64,000 nt of DNA, taken from contig JAPPIG010000100.1 of assembly GCA_028820635.1 (NCBI GenBank), positions 112,120 to 176,119 on the forward strand. Direction: 5' to 3'. Shown piece after piece: positions 37,088 through 46,277 of the stretch (within the stretch, counting starts at the first letter, position 1; each line of letters starts with the position of its first letter). The stretch comes from Candidatus Poribacteria bacterium (GTDB lineage: Bacteria > Poribacteria > WGA-4E > WGA-3G). A model generated the notes under the pieces. The model ran no database searches and was not told where the DNA came from. It saw nothing but the letters and a program-made list of their open reading frames with translations. A program made the position numbers and the translations under genes.

Positions 37088-37527
37088 TGAAAATACTTGA
37101 CACAAAACGGCAGAGAATCCAACAAATTGGAAGCGCACTGAAAACTTAACCTTTTGCTGAAATTTATACCAATTTCGCCATAATTATTGAAAAATCGTCA
37201 AAATCGGAAAGTCCGAAATTTAAAATTAATTCCCTAATAAGAAAACCTTTCTAAACCCAGTCAAATACTGAGTTTAGGGCAATTTCCAAAAAGTTGCCAC
37301 GGTATCAAAAAAGTTACCAAATGGTAACTTTTGAATAGCAGCAATTTCCACATTGCGGTCATAGCATCAACGATTTGCTACTTCACAACTCAAACGGATA
37401 ATATATCAACAATTGAATGCCTCTGGAAAGGCCATTCAGTTTTCTGGTTTTGCTACACATATTGGAGAAGATCACTCCTACAAGAAGATGAGTAATTGGT
37501 AAAATTTGATTGAATTTCTAACAAATT

Positions 37528-37556
37528 TTGACACAAAACCGCAATTTCTGTAAACT
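37528..37556 (+). promoter_or_regulatory. Sigma70-type promoter for the ECF sigma/anti-sigma genes
   Basis: TTGACA (37528-37533), 17 bp spacer, TAAACT (37551-37556), about 65 nt upstream of ATG 37623. A second TTGACACAAAAC-like motif lies at about 37097, just past element B1, without a clear -10. Confidence 0.55.
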
Positions 37557-37622
37557 TAAAAGAACGCATCTACGTTAAAAGAGGCAGTTGTTCACAAACT
37601 GAAAGAAAGTCTGGCAAAAGTT

Positions 37623-38204
37623 ATGGACAAATTGATTGACGATGAAATGCTTGTGGCACAGTTCAAATCGGGTAGCCAGAAGGCTTTTGATGAATTGATG
37701 AAACGCTACGAACGTAGAATCTTTGGTTATCTCCTGCGTTCCGTTAGGAATTATGAAGACGCTGAAGATTTAACCCTTGAAGTGTTTTTCAAGGCGTATC
37801 GTGCATTGGATTCATGGGAACCGAAAGCAAAATTTTCGACATGGCTCTATACGATTGCATCTAATCTTGCTATTGATTACCACCGTTCTAAAGCTCGACA
37901 ACCTGTTTATGTTTTTGAAGATGAAGATGTTATTGAAGCAAGACTCGTTGCTACAGACATCTCAAGCAATCCCGAAAAGCAGCTTGAAGAAAAAGAGCGC
38001 GGACGCATCATTCGCGAAGCAGTTGACGAACTCTCCTCAAAACAAAAGGCTGTTTTCATGTTGACACGATATGAGGGGTTACAGATTCGGGAAGTTGCAG
38101 AAGCACTCGGAATGGCTGAAGGTACTGTGAAAATTCATCTTCATCGCGCTATGAAAAAGTTACAAACTTTGCTACGACCTTTATGGGAAAATAATGAATT
38201 ATAG
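37623..38204 (+). CDS. ECF RNA polymerase sigma factor
   Basis: 193 residues. Region 2: DELMKRYERRIFGYLLRSVRNYEDAEDLTLEVFFKAYRALDSW...AKFSTWLYTIASNLAIDYHR; region 4: LSSKQKAVFMLTRYEGLQIREVAEALGMAEGTVKIHLHRAMKKLQ. This is a standard group 4 sigma, RpoE/SigW-like. It is followed after 11 bp by a zinc-finger anti-sigma gene with a strong Shine-Dalgarno, then by a secreted TPR gene, so this is probably an envelope-stress or surface-control circuit. Regulated by its own anti-sigma in the usual model. Confidence 0.92.
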   Translation: MDKLIDDEMLVAQFKSGSQKAFDELMKRYERRIFGYLLRSVRNYEDAEDLTLEVFFKAYRALDSWEPKAKFSTWLYTIASNLAIDYHRSKARQPVYVFEDEDVIEARLVATDISSNPEKQLEEKERGRIIREAVDELSSKQKAVFMLTRYEGLQIREVAEALGMAEGTVKIHLHRAMKKLQTLLRPLWENNEL

Positions 38205-38215
38205 GAGGTCCGTCC

Positions 38216-38833
38216 ATGCCTAAATGTAAGAAATCTGAAGCACAGGCGATTGATTACGTATATGGTGAGTTACAGACATCTCAAGTAGCCGAATTTGAAC
38301 GGCATCTTACGACATGTGGTAGCTGCACCAGAAAGGTCAATGCATATAAGCGTGTGCTTCGCCTTGTGGATGAAGCAGAGGCAGAATTAACGCCTCATGC
38401 AATTGTTCCACCTAACCTTGAGATGAAACTATACAGACGCCTCGCTGAGGTGCCACCTGTAAAACCCTCACTCAGTTCCCGGTTATCGGATTTTGCAGCG
38501 GGGTTGCTATTAGTCCTGCGGGAACAAAAGGTTGTCAGTTTCTGTCTTTTCATTTTTGCGGTAATTTCTATTTCATTTTTCGTTGGAAATCCGTTTCGTC
38601 CCGCGCCAACATTTGAGATTAGTCAAATTGACTCTGCGGACGCTCGCATTCAGCAGTATAGACATCAAGATATTCAACGGAACATGGAGGATGTTTTGCG
38701 CAATAGACACCTTCGCAATTCAGATAAATGGGATACAGTTAGTCAGCTCAATCGCGTCAAAGACCAAGCACAAGGTACCGATTGGGCAAATATTGCCACA
38801 AAACACCTGAAGAGTGTTCATTCTGAATTTTGA
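38216..38833 (+). CDS. Membrane anti-sigma factor with zf-HC2-like zinc finger
   Basis: 205 residues; TAGGAGG before ATG 38216. N terminus ECEAxxxDYVYGEL-like AQAIDYVYGELQTSQVAEFERHLTTCGSCTRKV has the H-x3-C-x2-C of the zinc-binding anti-sigma domain (about residues 34-41). One membrane helix (VVSFCLFIFAVISISFFVG, about 105-123) is followed by a short outside region. It should hold the preceding sigma factor at the membrane. The outside part has no recognised sensor domain. Confidence 0.9.
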   Translation: MPKCKKSEAQAIDYVYGELQTSQVAEFERHLTTCGSCTRKVNAYKRVLRLVDEAEAELTPHAIVPPNLEMKLYRRLAEVPPVKPSLSSRLSDFAAGLLLVLREQKVVSFCLFIFAVISISFFVGNPFRPAPTFEISQIDSADARIQQYRHQDIQRNMEDVLRNRHLRNSDKWDTVSQLNRVKDQAQGTDWANIATKHLKSVHSEF

Positions 38834-38855
38834 TGTTACAATTCTCAGATAGTTG

Positions 38856-38960
38856 TTTATAGTGAAACCTAAAATAATTAGACACATCCTCCCACGGTAG
38901 GTGAGGTTTCCTAACCTCGCTGGTGCGGCGTGTCTGATTAATTCTAAAGTCTACTATAAA
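38856..38960. repeat. Family A MITE-like element, copy A2 (REP4 core)
   Basis: 105 bp, TTTATAGT ... ACTATAAA ends; nearly the exact reverse complement of copy A1 at 8437-8542. Core hairpin GTAG + GTGAGGTT / AACCTCGC at 38897-38920. It lies between the anti-sigma gene and the TPR gene, and ends 15 bp before the TPR start codon, so it probably forms part of that gene's leader. Confidence 0.85.
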
Positions 38961-38975
38961 TTAAAAGAGTTTTAC

Positions 38976-40949
38976 GTGGAAAAATTGAAATTCACTTCTA
39001 TTATTCAACGCGTTATGTTATGTATGCTGCTAATATCGCTGATTTTATCCACCGCGCACGCGCAGCATGATGAAGTTAACTCCTTACTTAAGGAACTACG
39101 TTATGCAGAAGCTGCTGCTAAGTTGGAGAAACTCACGAAATCCGCAAAGAACATTGAGGCACAGAGTCAACTCTACTATCAACTCGGCGAGATCTATTAC
39201 AACTATACACAGCAATATCCAGAGGCACTCAAGGCTTACGAAAAAATCCTTGCGATGAAATCGGCTGGATTGCCGATGGCTGAAATTTTTCTTGCATATA
39301 TTAAAATTAGCGATGTGTACTGCAGGATGGGAGAACATGGGAAGGCCATTCAAAATCTCCACACGCTTGTTGACATGGCACCACAAACTCATTTCGTTCA
39401 CAAAATGGGATTGCAGAAAATTCGAGATATTCAGACTGCATTAAAAGATTTAATGATGCAGAGAGAGATTATTCGCTCATACAAAGGCACCCCTCTTGAA
39501 GCGGTTGCCCTATCTCAGATTGCTGAACTCTACCGAATGCATTCCCAACTCAATCAACCTCAACGTGCAATTGAAACATATCAAGAGTTGCTTAAAAAAC
39601 ATCCTACTGACAAGTTAGCTGCTGCTGCACAATGGCGGATCGCACATTTAAGGCATACAGCGTTACATCAATTACCATTAGCAATTGATGCCTACCAAAA
39701 AGTTGCTGACAATTTTCCAACAAGCAGCTTCGCTGCGGAAGCTCTCTTTCATATTGCCAATCTACATCGAGAGACGGAAAAGTATCAACAAGCACTTACC
39801 GTATACGAAAATATAGTAGAGAAATATCCGAACTTCTGGAACATGCACGCTGTTTTCTATTGGACCGGCATCTGCCATGAGAACATTCAGCACTATGCCA
39901 AAGCACGCAAAGCATTTAAAATTTTTCTTAATGTTTACCTTCCAACGCTTGATCCGGTCTATCTCGGGCAGATAGCAATGTATGATAAAAGTGTTGCGGA
40001 AGTGAATGAATTGGTTCAAAGAAAAATAGGAACGCTAACACAACTCATCCCCAAACATGAATTCGTAAAACTCGAAAAGGCAGTGGAAAATGGTAATTAC
40101 AATGAAGCTTCAAAAATTGCCCGTAATCTAATCAGCAATGCCCCAAATACACAATTTGCGAAACAAGCTGCAGCACAACTAAGTTCGATTAAACACCATG
40201 CCGCTATTCAGAATCTACTTGCACAAGTGAAGAACGAAAAGGTCAGTGCTGCCGAGAAAATCAGAGCGCAGCTGCAAATTGCTACTATCTATGAACGCGA
40301 GTTACTGGACTATTCTAAAGCCGTTCAGGCATATAATAAAGTGGTGCGGGAGCATTCTAAGTCACCTTACGCAGCTGAAGCGCGCTACCGTATGGGCATT
40401 ATTTATGCGGATATACTTGAAAAACCAAACAGCGCCCTCAAGACTTTCAACGTTGTTGTAAAACAACATCCAAATACTTTGCAGGCAATGATGGCAACCT
40501 TCCAAGTAGGTGAAATCTATAGGAAACTCCAGCGATTTGATGAAGCATTGCAAGCCTATCAAACGACTATCAGTTATCCCGAGCGCGAACTTTATCTCTC
40601 TGATGGATATAAGGACAGTTATGCTGATAGAGCATTATTTCGCATCGGTAGGGTTCACTACGAAGACCAACGTTATACTGAAGCGCGTTTCGCATTTGAG
40701 GAGTTTATCAAAAACCGCACAGAATCGCCACGGTTCGCTGCTGCATATATCTACTTAGCAGTGATACATCATGAAAACGGAGAAAAGGATGTTGCAGCTG
40801 AATATTACCAAAAAGCAGAGAAGATGCTGACGAATAACCCAGTACAAATGCAGATGCTCATAGATGAAGCAGGCACTCTTGGCTTCCAAAGTTCAGACAC
40901 TGTAATTAAATTCCTGCAGGATCGTCAAAAACGTCTTAAGTCTGAGTAG
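38976..40949 (+). CDS. Exported tetratricopeptide-repeat protein
   Basis: 657 residues if started at GTG 38976, which gives a clean signal peptide (LKFTSIIQRVMLCMLLISLILSTAHAQ, cut near residue 30) and has AAGAG upstream. An in-frame ATG at 38901 lies inside the MITE and gives a non-signal head. At least ten TPR-like units are visible, e.g. AEIFLAYIKISDVYCRMGEHGKAIQNLH, QPQRAIETYQELLKKHPTDKLAAAAQWRIAHL, YQQALTVYENIVEKYPNFWNMHAVFYWTG, FDEALQAYQTTISYPE and YTEARFAFEEFIKNRTESPRFAAAYIYLA. Likely a periplasmic scaffold, expressed with the sigma/anti-sigma pair. Confidence 0.88.
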   Translation: MEKLKFTSIIQRVMLCMLLISLILSTAHAQHDEVNSLLKELRYAEAAAKLEKLTKSAKNIEAQSQLYYQLGEIYYNYTQQYPEALKAYEKILAMKSAGLPMAEIFLAYIKISDVYCRMGEHGKAIQNLHTLVDMAPQTHFVHKMGLQKIRDIQTALKDLMMQREIIRSYKGTPLEAVALSQIAELYRMHSQLNQPQRAIETYQELLKKHPTDKLAAAAQWRIAHLRHTALHQLPLAIDAYQKVADNFPTSSFAAEALFHIANLHRETEKYQQALTVYENIVEKYPNFWNMHAVFYWTGICHENIQHYAKARKAFKIFLNVYLPTLDPVYLGQIAMYDKSVAEVNELVQRKIGTLTQLIPKHEFVKLEKAVENGNYNEASKIARNLISNAPNTQFAKQAAAQLSSIKHHAAIQNLLAQVKNEKVSAAEKIRAQLQIATIYERELLDYSKAVQAYNKVVREHSKSPYAAEARYRMGIIYADILEKPNSALKTFNVVVKQHPNTLQAMMATFQVGEIYRKLQRFDEALQAYQTTISYPERELYLSDGYKDSYADRALFRIGRVHYEDQRYTEARFAFEEFIKNRTESPRFAAAYIYLAVIHHENGEKDVAAEYYQKAEKMLTNNPVQMQMLIDEAGTLGFQSSDTVIKFLQDRQKRLKSE

Positions 40950-41090
40950 CATTTAAGTCCCGACAAGTAAGGTTTCTTAACCTCACCGACCGAATGTCCC
41001 ACTCACAATTGGTAAAAGCGTGCAATGTCCTACGTCGTGGGATGCGTCGCATGTACAGTGGGAAGCAATTCCTCACAAAGACAAGTTTAT
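40950..41090. repeat. REP4-like hairpin in the TPR 3' spacer
   Basis: AAGTAAGGTTTCTTAACCTCACC (40965-40987) is the REP4 hairpin (GTAAGGTT / AACCTCAC). It may also act as a transcription end for the TPR gene, but there is no clear T-run. Confidence 0.5.
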
Positions 41091-41996
41091 TTAATCCCCA
41101 GACTGTGTTTGTAAAGTTTCTTTGTAGTGTAACGCTTCAATAGCAGCTCTTCTCATTTCTTGTTGTTGCTGTAGCGCAGCACCTATCGGGTTAAAGATGT
41201 GAATCCTTGTTACTTCGTCCGCAAAACCAAAATCAAATGAAATACCTTTTTTCCAATACCAATGCGTTTTAACACCAGCAATAACAAGTTTTTCTTCTTC
41301 GGCTTTTCCCAATTCTTCCTCAACTCGCTTGAGTTTACTACCAATACCGTTCCTTCCTGCCGTTTTTGATTTATTCGGCCTTCTCACGAAAACACTCCTA
41401 ACCTGATGATTATCATCAACAAAACCGGCTAACCCTTTGTTAGGTTCCCAAAATGAAAAAAAACGATCAACACCAAGGGGACCGTCCGGTTCTCCGTGAA
41501 GTTTTTTAACACTTTTAAACGGATCCCCTAACTTAATGCCGGCAGCTCTCCTACCAGGCATGATAAGATTCATTTGCGGCGGTTCGAGGTCTGGTTCCGG
41601 TATAGTCTCTTCTATAGGGTCTGGTGGGACAAATTTCAGGTTAGCTGTTTTTTTCACTCTCTTTGTAGATTTGGAAATACCATCGCTTACAATAACCGTT
41701 ACTTTAACCGACTCAACATCGGGCGGAGCAATCCATTTAACACTCACTCCCGTAGTGGAACTTAGTTTTCCAGCACTCACTGTCCATGCATAGGTTAATG
41801 TATCACCATCTACATCATAAGCAATTGCCTTGAATTCAAGAATATCTCCAGGGTTGAATTCGGTTGGAACAATAAAATTGTCAACAATAGGCGAATGATT
41901 GGCTGGTTCGTCACTATCGTCTGAACCACAACCTACAATGTAGATACTGACCAGACATGCCAAAACAAGACTTAAAATACGAAATTTACTTTTCAT
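41091..41996 (-). CDS. PKD/Ig-like lipoprotein with C-terminal unknown domain
   Basis: 301 residues; TAAGGAGGT before ATG 41996. Lipobox near residues 20-23 (VGCG; signal FRILSLVLACLVSIYIVGC). Then an Ig-like/PKD-type sandwich (NHSPIVDNFIVPTEFNPGDILEFKAIAYDVDGDTLTYAWTVSAG, about 33-75) typical of surface proteins. The last 150 residues (GIKLGDPFKSVKKLHGEPDG, GIGSKLKRVEEELGKAEE, THWYWKKGISFDFGFADEVTRIHIF) resemble small exported domains with a repeated G-x-K/S-x-x-V-x-x-x-x-G pattern. Last gene in the operon with the sigma fusion. Confidence 0.85.
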   Translation of the reverse strand: MKSKFRILSLVLACLVSIYIVGCGSDDSDEPANHSPIVDNFIVPTEFNPGDILEFKAIAYDVDGDTLTYAWTVSAGKLSSTTGVSVKWIAPPDVESVKVTVIVSDGISKSTKRVKKTANLKFVPPDPIEETIPEPDLEPPQMNLIMPGRRAAGIKLGDPFKSVKKLHGEPDGPLGVDRFFSFWEPNKGLAGFVDDNHQVRSVFVRRPNKSKTAGRNGIGSKLKRVEEELGKAEEEKLVIAGVKTHWYWKKGISFDFGFADEVTRIHIFNPIGAALQQQQEMRRAAIEALHYKETLQTQSGD

Positions 41997-42115
41997 TTTT
42001 ACCTCCTTAAAATTCTGTAGTTTTTCCTATTTTCAAAACAACATAACTCCGATAACGTTCAGAGTGGATATCCCCAGATTCAACAGCACTCTGGATAGCA
42101 CAGTCAGATTCATTA

Positions 42116-42249
42116 TATAGTGGATTCCACAATTAACTTTACATCTAAGCTGTAGGAGGGAACTCCGATTCCCGACTACCAATGGTTTCGTCGCGATTCG
42201 GAGATCGCTCCTACAGAATATATGTAAACTTATTACATAATTTACTATA
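42116..42249. repeat. Family A MITE-like element, copy A4 (REP1 core)
   Basis: 134 bp, TATAGTGGATTCCACAATTA at the left, TATGTAAACTTATTACATAATTTACTATA at the right, forming long imperfect TIRs. Core (42152-42215): two REP1 hairpins in opposite orientation, left loop CTCCGA with stem GGGAA/TTCCC, right loop with stem GCGAT/ATCGC on the other strand. Same outer ends as A1 and A2 but a different core. Confidence 0.75.
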
Positions 42250-42256
42250 ATGTCTA

Positions 42257-43027
42257 TTAATCTTCATTAAGTAGTTCCTTTAAATCTGGTAACTCATCCA
42301 ATAAAGTCCGCTGTTGTTCAGGTGAAAATCCATCAAAAATCTGTTTTCTCATTTCCTCAATCTGCCTTCTCATTTCTTCAATTCCGGCAGACCGTTTTTG
42401 CTCATCAACTATCATCTCAGTTCCTTCCCGTTCAAGTTCTTCTTTTATGGCTGCGATACGAGCCGCATCTTCTGCTGAGAGAGTCTCTTCTGCTGCCAAT
42501 ATCTCTGCTGCTGCTTCTGAATACACAGCGAGATTTTGGAGTGCTTCCTTCCGGCGCACCATGGCATCTTTACGGTCCTTATGTACCGAATCTATATGCT
42601 CCCAGTCTAAGGTACTTGCTTCAAGTGCTTCCTTTAAGGACTCAGTAAGGAAATCGAATTCTATCTCAACCTTCACATAAGCTTCAAAGGCATTTGCTGC
42701 TGCTACCTCTTCAGCAGAGGACAATTTCTGATGCTCCTTTCCACCTTCTAAAACAGCGTTTTTAGCAGTACCACCAGCGGCGTTGACCTTTTCTGGGTTT
42801 GAGTCATCTCTTTTAGTTTCTATCTCCCTCGCGGCATCATCCTTGCCTGTTTTCTGTGTAGCTTCAGGAACAGATGATTCTTCCTGGGGATGGTTTTCTA
42901 TAAGCACACTGTCCTTAGATCCACTTTTCAGTTCTTTTTGGTTGGAACGCTGATGTCCGAAATACCATACAGCGAATATTCCTATTACGCAAAGGACTAC
43001 ACAAGTTGGAACGAGAAACCTTTTCAT
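42257..43027 (-). CDS. Membrane-anchored helical protein, paralogue of 46650-47381
   Basis: 256 residues; ATG 43027. One N-terminal membrane helix (PTCVVLCVIGIFAVWYFG, about 7-24), a low-complexity E/K/S/N linker (about 30-100), then a helical/coiled region and the conserved end FSPEQQRTLLDELPDLKELLNED. Both ends are nearly identical to the paralogue at 46650-47381, while the middle differs in length. The SPEQQ helix recalls LTPEQ motifs of Spy/CpxP-type periplasmic helpers, but this is weak. Located after the sigma-propeller fusion in the same direction. Confidence 0.8.
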   Translation of the reverse strand: MKRFLVPTCVVLCVIGIFAVWYFGHQRSNQKELKSGSKDSVLIENHPQEESSVPEATQKTGKDDAAREIETKRDDSNPEKVNAAGGTAKNAVLEGGKEHQKLSSAEEVAAANAFEAYVKVEIEFDFLTESLKEALEASTLDWEHIDSVHKDRKDAMVRRKEALQNLAVYSEAAAEILAAEETLSAEDAARIAAIKEELEREGTEMIVDEQKRSAGIEEMRRQIEEMRKQIFDGFSPEQQRTLLDELPDLKELLNED

Positions 43028-43059
43028 TCTAATACTCCTTTTGACTTAAATGGCGACTA

Positions 43060-43222
43060 TATAGTAGATTTTAGAATTACCTGAACACTTTGACCTATGC
43101 GTTTAGCAACCTAACGGACTGCGTGTTTTGTAGCATAACCTGTTAGGTTGTGCAGAAACGGAGCAGCACAATCTAACAGGTTATGCTACAGAAATGTCCA
43201 AGTAATTATATATTTTACTATA
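43060..43222. repeat. Family A MITE-like element, copy A3 (REP3 core)
   Basis: 163 bp, TATAGTAGATTTTAGAATTA left end and TAATTATATATTTTACTATA right end. Core: GTAGCATAACC...GGTTGTGC (43130-43153) and GCACAATC...GGTTATGCTAC (43166-43189) pair over 24 bp with one mismatch. Same outer ends as A1/A2/A4, core shared with 34226-34362. Confidence 0.75.
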
Positions 43223-43262
43223 CATAAAAGATTTTTATGATTGTTCTCAACATCCTATGATA

Positions 43263-46200
43263 TTATTCATCGCTTTTTTTAAGCGGAATGTGGAACATCC
43301 CGAGACGATTGGTTGCGATGTAAAACCTATCATTACTAAAAACAAGGTCACGTACTCTATCTGGTACTTCCGGCCAGCTCAGTTCCCATTTACCTTGATT
43401 ATCTAATTGATAAACCCCAGCATCACATACACCGTAAATCTTGATGCCTGCAATTGCAAAACAGTCCATTACAATTCGGTTACCATCCATATCGGTAAGT
43501 ACACGCCATTTTTCACCATTATTTGAAGTTAATACGCCATTATCAGTGCCAACATAAACCGTTGAACCTTCAAAAACTATCTCTTTGAAAAGGTTAAAGG
43601 AAATAGGAAGGTTTGGCGTAACATCTTTCCATGTGTTTCCGCCATCAAGCGATTGAAAGAGATGACCATCCCGTTTTCCCACATAGACTGTATCATCTGA
43701 AACAGCGAGCCGGAATCCTTCCCTACCGTAAGGGCGTTGTTCACCAGCATCTATTAAACCTGTGCTCGACCAGGTTGAACTGCCGGGTTCCCATTTGAAA
43801 AGTTCGCGTTTGTATTCTAAGTAAAACTTTCCACTACTGGAAGTAAACGCTCCTAATACTATCTCACCTTTTTCAAGAATGGCAATGTATTCATCTAAGG
43901 CACGGCTATATTCATCCGATTTCTCATGATTTTCTAATGATCTTTCAACCTCCTCCCTAAGTGCTGGAGGCAGTTTTTCTTTATTATTGCGTAGGCTGTC
44001 TTTTAAACTTTCTACTTTTTCGTCGTTATTAGACGAGACATTTACATTAATATCCCCAGTAAATGGAGGTATTCCTTCAACAAACATAAGTTTATTCTCA
44101 TTGGCAGATAAGCGAGCGACTCGCATACCGCTTATTTCTGGGACAAGTGCAAAGAAGACATCATCTGTGATTGCAAACTTTTGAGGATAATGTGCAAAAA
44201 TATTGCGCGTATTACTTCTTTTGTTCTTGTCAAGCCTGCCCGCACTTGAATCAACGTGAATTAGGTTCCATGATTCCCCGCCATCGGTTGATTTTAGAAT
44301 ATCTTTATACGTGTGGCTGTAGAGTCGATTTTTGTACGCAACTAAATTCCGCCTTGCGGTGCCTGGCATTCCTTTCATAGAGAAATGCCAAGATTCACCT
44401 CCATCAACAGTTCGATAAAGACCCGCCCCTTTTACTTTATAAAAAGTATCATTGTTTATTGCAACAACGGGGTGGTAACTCAACGTATATGAATCTCCGG
44501 TCTCCTTGAAGATTTGCCAAGTCAGTCCTCTATCTTTGGATCGGAGTCCAAAATCATTTCCTAATACAAGTAGCGTATTATTTGCCCCCAAAACCTTAAT
44601 AGTAGCAATACCGACTTTGGGATACGTCTCTGTTGGGGTTATTTTTGTCCATGAATCTCCTAAATCAGTAGAAAAGTAAACATTCCATAAATAACTGTAG
44701 CCAGTTATTAGCGCGACAAAATCTACAAGATATGTCTTGGATTCCTTAGACGAAATATCGGATTTTGTTCCAACGTATAAATCATCTTCAATGACAGCTA
44801 ATGAGGTGATTTCATTTGATGGATCTATTGACAATCTTTCCCAGGTACCCGTACCAAGACGATAGAGTCCTTTGTCTGTTCCAGCAAAAACTGTGTTTCC
44901 AATAGCAGTTATTGCCGTAATTGTTCTGTCGTTCAAACCATCGTTTAAAAGAGACCACTGTTTACCAACATCCGTTGATTGGAAAATGCCATTTTTGATA
45001 GCAAAGTATAACATTTCATCTATAACTACTAATCCGATAGCTCGTCCATTTGGTCGTGGGCCAAGGACATGCCACGTCACGCCATCATCAGATGAAGCAA
45101 ATATTTCATCGGTTGAGACAATATAGAGTATCCCGTTTGCCTCTGCCATAGGCATCCGCCTCCCACCAGTCGGCACGGTGTTGTTGATTAACGTCCACTG
45201 CGCCGCATCCGCTGTCAATTGATAGATACCTGTCGACGACACTGCATAGAGTTGTCCTTCAGATGTTAGAAATATTTCGTGCACTATACCACCTTGTGGA
45301 CCACTTGCTTGAGTCCATTTCTGTGTTAATGATTTAGCGGTTGAAATATCTTGTTGGGCTTCAGCTAATAAAACCGCATCGGTACCCTGTTGGTTGTCCT
45401 TATTCCCTTCGCTAGGAACAGCAGCACCTGCAGCCTGATGTTGAACATCAAGTATTGACGTAATATCAACAACCAACGGCGCGTCAACGATTTCAACAGT
45501 GGTGTCCGATTGTGCTTCTAAACTATAGGGTTTCTGGAAACGAGTGAAGAAATGATCGCTTGCACCAATCATTAAAATAAGTAAAACGAGAGTCGTACCA
45601 AAAGCTGCCAACGGCAGCAAAGGTTTTCCAACTGGAGTAGGAATAGGTTTAGTGTTAGCAATTTGCTGTGCAATATTTTCAGTAAAGTTTGCAGGTAGTT
45701 GGACACTACCAAGAGTTTCGCGAATCATGGGAACCTCCGTCTTTAAACGTTTTCGGGCGCGGCTCAGACGACTTTTAATTGTATTTACTGACACACCTAA
45801 AAACCTGCTGATTGCTTCACACGTCATCTCTCCCAGGTAGTGAAGGATCATCACTGTGCGTTCGCTTTCCGGCAGTTTTTCTAACAGTCTTCTGACCAGT
45901 TCTCGGCGATATTCAGTTGCTGCTTCCTCGCGTTGTTCCGAGAGATACTGCCCATAAGCATATCTTTCCAATGTCATTACATTAGACGCGTCAAGAGATT
46001 GTATCTTCGGTTTTTGCTTTCGAAGCCATGCTGTGCAAAGCCGATCAGCAATCACATAAAGCCATCCGGCGAACTGACTCGGTTTCTTTAGTGTTGAGAG
46101 TTTCCTGTGTACTTGGAGGAAAGTATCTTGGGTAATTTCTTCGGCAATTTGGAAATCCCCTATTTTTCCCCACACTAAGGCGTGAACGCTCTTTTGGTGT

Positions 46201-46277
46201 TTTTTTACTAAAGTCGTGAAAGCAGATTCATCGCCACACAAGATACTATCAATTAGTTGAACATCATCTTTTTCCAT
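43263..46277 (-). CDS. ECF sigma factor fused through one membrane helix to a BNR/YCF48-like beta-propeller
   Basis: 1004 residues. Residues 1-95: sigma region 2 (KKHQKSVHALVWGKIGDFQIAEEITQDTFLQVHRKLSTL...FAGWLYVIADRLCTAWLRKQ). About 124-180: region 4 (RRLLEKLPESERTVMILHYLGEMTCEAISRFLGVSVNTIKSRLSRARKRLK). One hydrophobic helix, about 219-240 (PLLPLAAFGTTLVLLILMIGA). About 315-1004: BNR/Asp-box-like propeller repeats (LYAVSSTGIYQL, TWHVLGP, GIFQSTDVGKQWSLL, LYRTVDGGESWHFS, LKSTDGGESWNLI, LFQSLDGGNTWKDVTPNLP, VLTSNNGEKWRVL), interrupted at about 745-810 by a charged helical insert. Unlike a normal ECF, no anti-sigma is needed to link it to the envelope: the sensor part may be the outside propeller. 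Paralogous membrane proteins flank it. Confidence 0.9.
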   Translation of the reverse strand: MEKDDVQLIDSILCGDESAFTTLVKKHQKSVHALVWGKIGDFQIAEEITQDTFLQVHRKLSTLKKPSQFAGWLYVIADRLCTAWLRKQKPKIQSLDASNVMTLERYAYGQYLSEQREEAATEYRRELVRRLLEKLPESERTVMILHYLGEMTCEAISRFLGVSVNTIKSRLSRARKRLKTEVPMIRETLGSVQLPANFTENIAQQIANTKPIPTPVGKPLLPLAAFGTTLVLLILMIGASDHFFTRFQKPYSLEAQSDTTVEIVDAPLVVDITSILDVQHQAAGAAVPSEGNKDNQQGTDAVLLAEAQQDISTAKSLTQKWTQASGPQGGIVHEIFLTSEGQLYAVSSTGIYQLTADAAQWTLINNTVPTGGRRMPMAEANGILYIVSTDEIFASSDDGVTWHVLGPRPNGRAIGLVVIDEMLYFAIKNGIFQSTDVGKQWSLLNDGLNDRTITAITAIGNTVFAGTDKGLYRLGTGTWERLSIDPSNEITSLAVIEDDLYVGTKSDISSKESKTYLVDFVALITGYSYLWNVYFSTDLGDSWTKITPTETYPKVGIATIKVLGANNTLLVLGNDFGLRSKDRGLTWQIFKETGDSYTLSYHPVVAINNDTFYKVKGAGLYRTVDGGESWHFSMKGMPGTARRNLVAYKNRLYSHTYKDILKSTDGGESWNLIHVDSSAGRLDKNKRSNTRNIFAHYPQKFAITDDVFFALVPEISGMRVARLSANENKLMFVEGIPPFTGDINVNVSSNNDEKVESLKDSLRNNKEKLPPALREEVERSLENHEKSDEYSRALDEYIAILEKGEIVLGAFTSSSGKFYLEYKRELFKWEPGSSTWSSTGLIDAGEQRPYGREGFRLAVSDDTVYVGKRDGHLFQSLDGGNTWKDVTPNLPISFNLFKEIVFEGSTVYVGTDNGVLTSNNGEKWRVLTDMDGNRIVMDCFAIAGIKIYGVCDAGVYQLDNQGKWELSWPEVPDRVRDLVFSNDRFYIATNRLGMFHIPLKKSDE

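Larger units (their letters stand above)
36440..37622. other. 1.2-kb intergenic region
   Basis: Contains the family B element B1 (36808-37078, with 9-bp target duplications) and a sigma-gene promoter (37528-37556). The rest, including AT-rich stretches at 36640-36790 and 37088-37520, shows no gene or RNA I can name. Short frames here have no ribosome site. Confidence 0.5.

Noticed and set aside
38901..38975. ATG start of the TPR gene inside the MITE
   Set aside because: It gives a non-signal head coded by the repeat; GTG 38976 gives a standard signal peptide.
42257..43027. Spy/CpxP-type periplasmic chaperone
   Set aside because: Only one short SPEQQ motif is similar; overall size and anchor differ, so no name was given.
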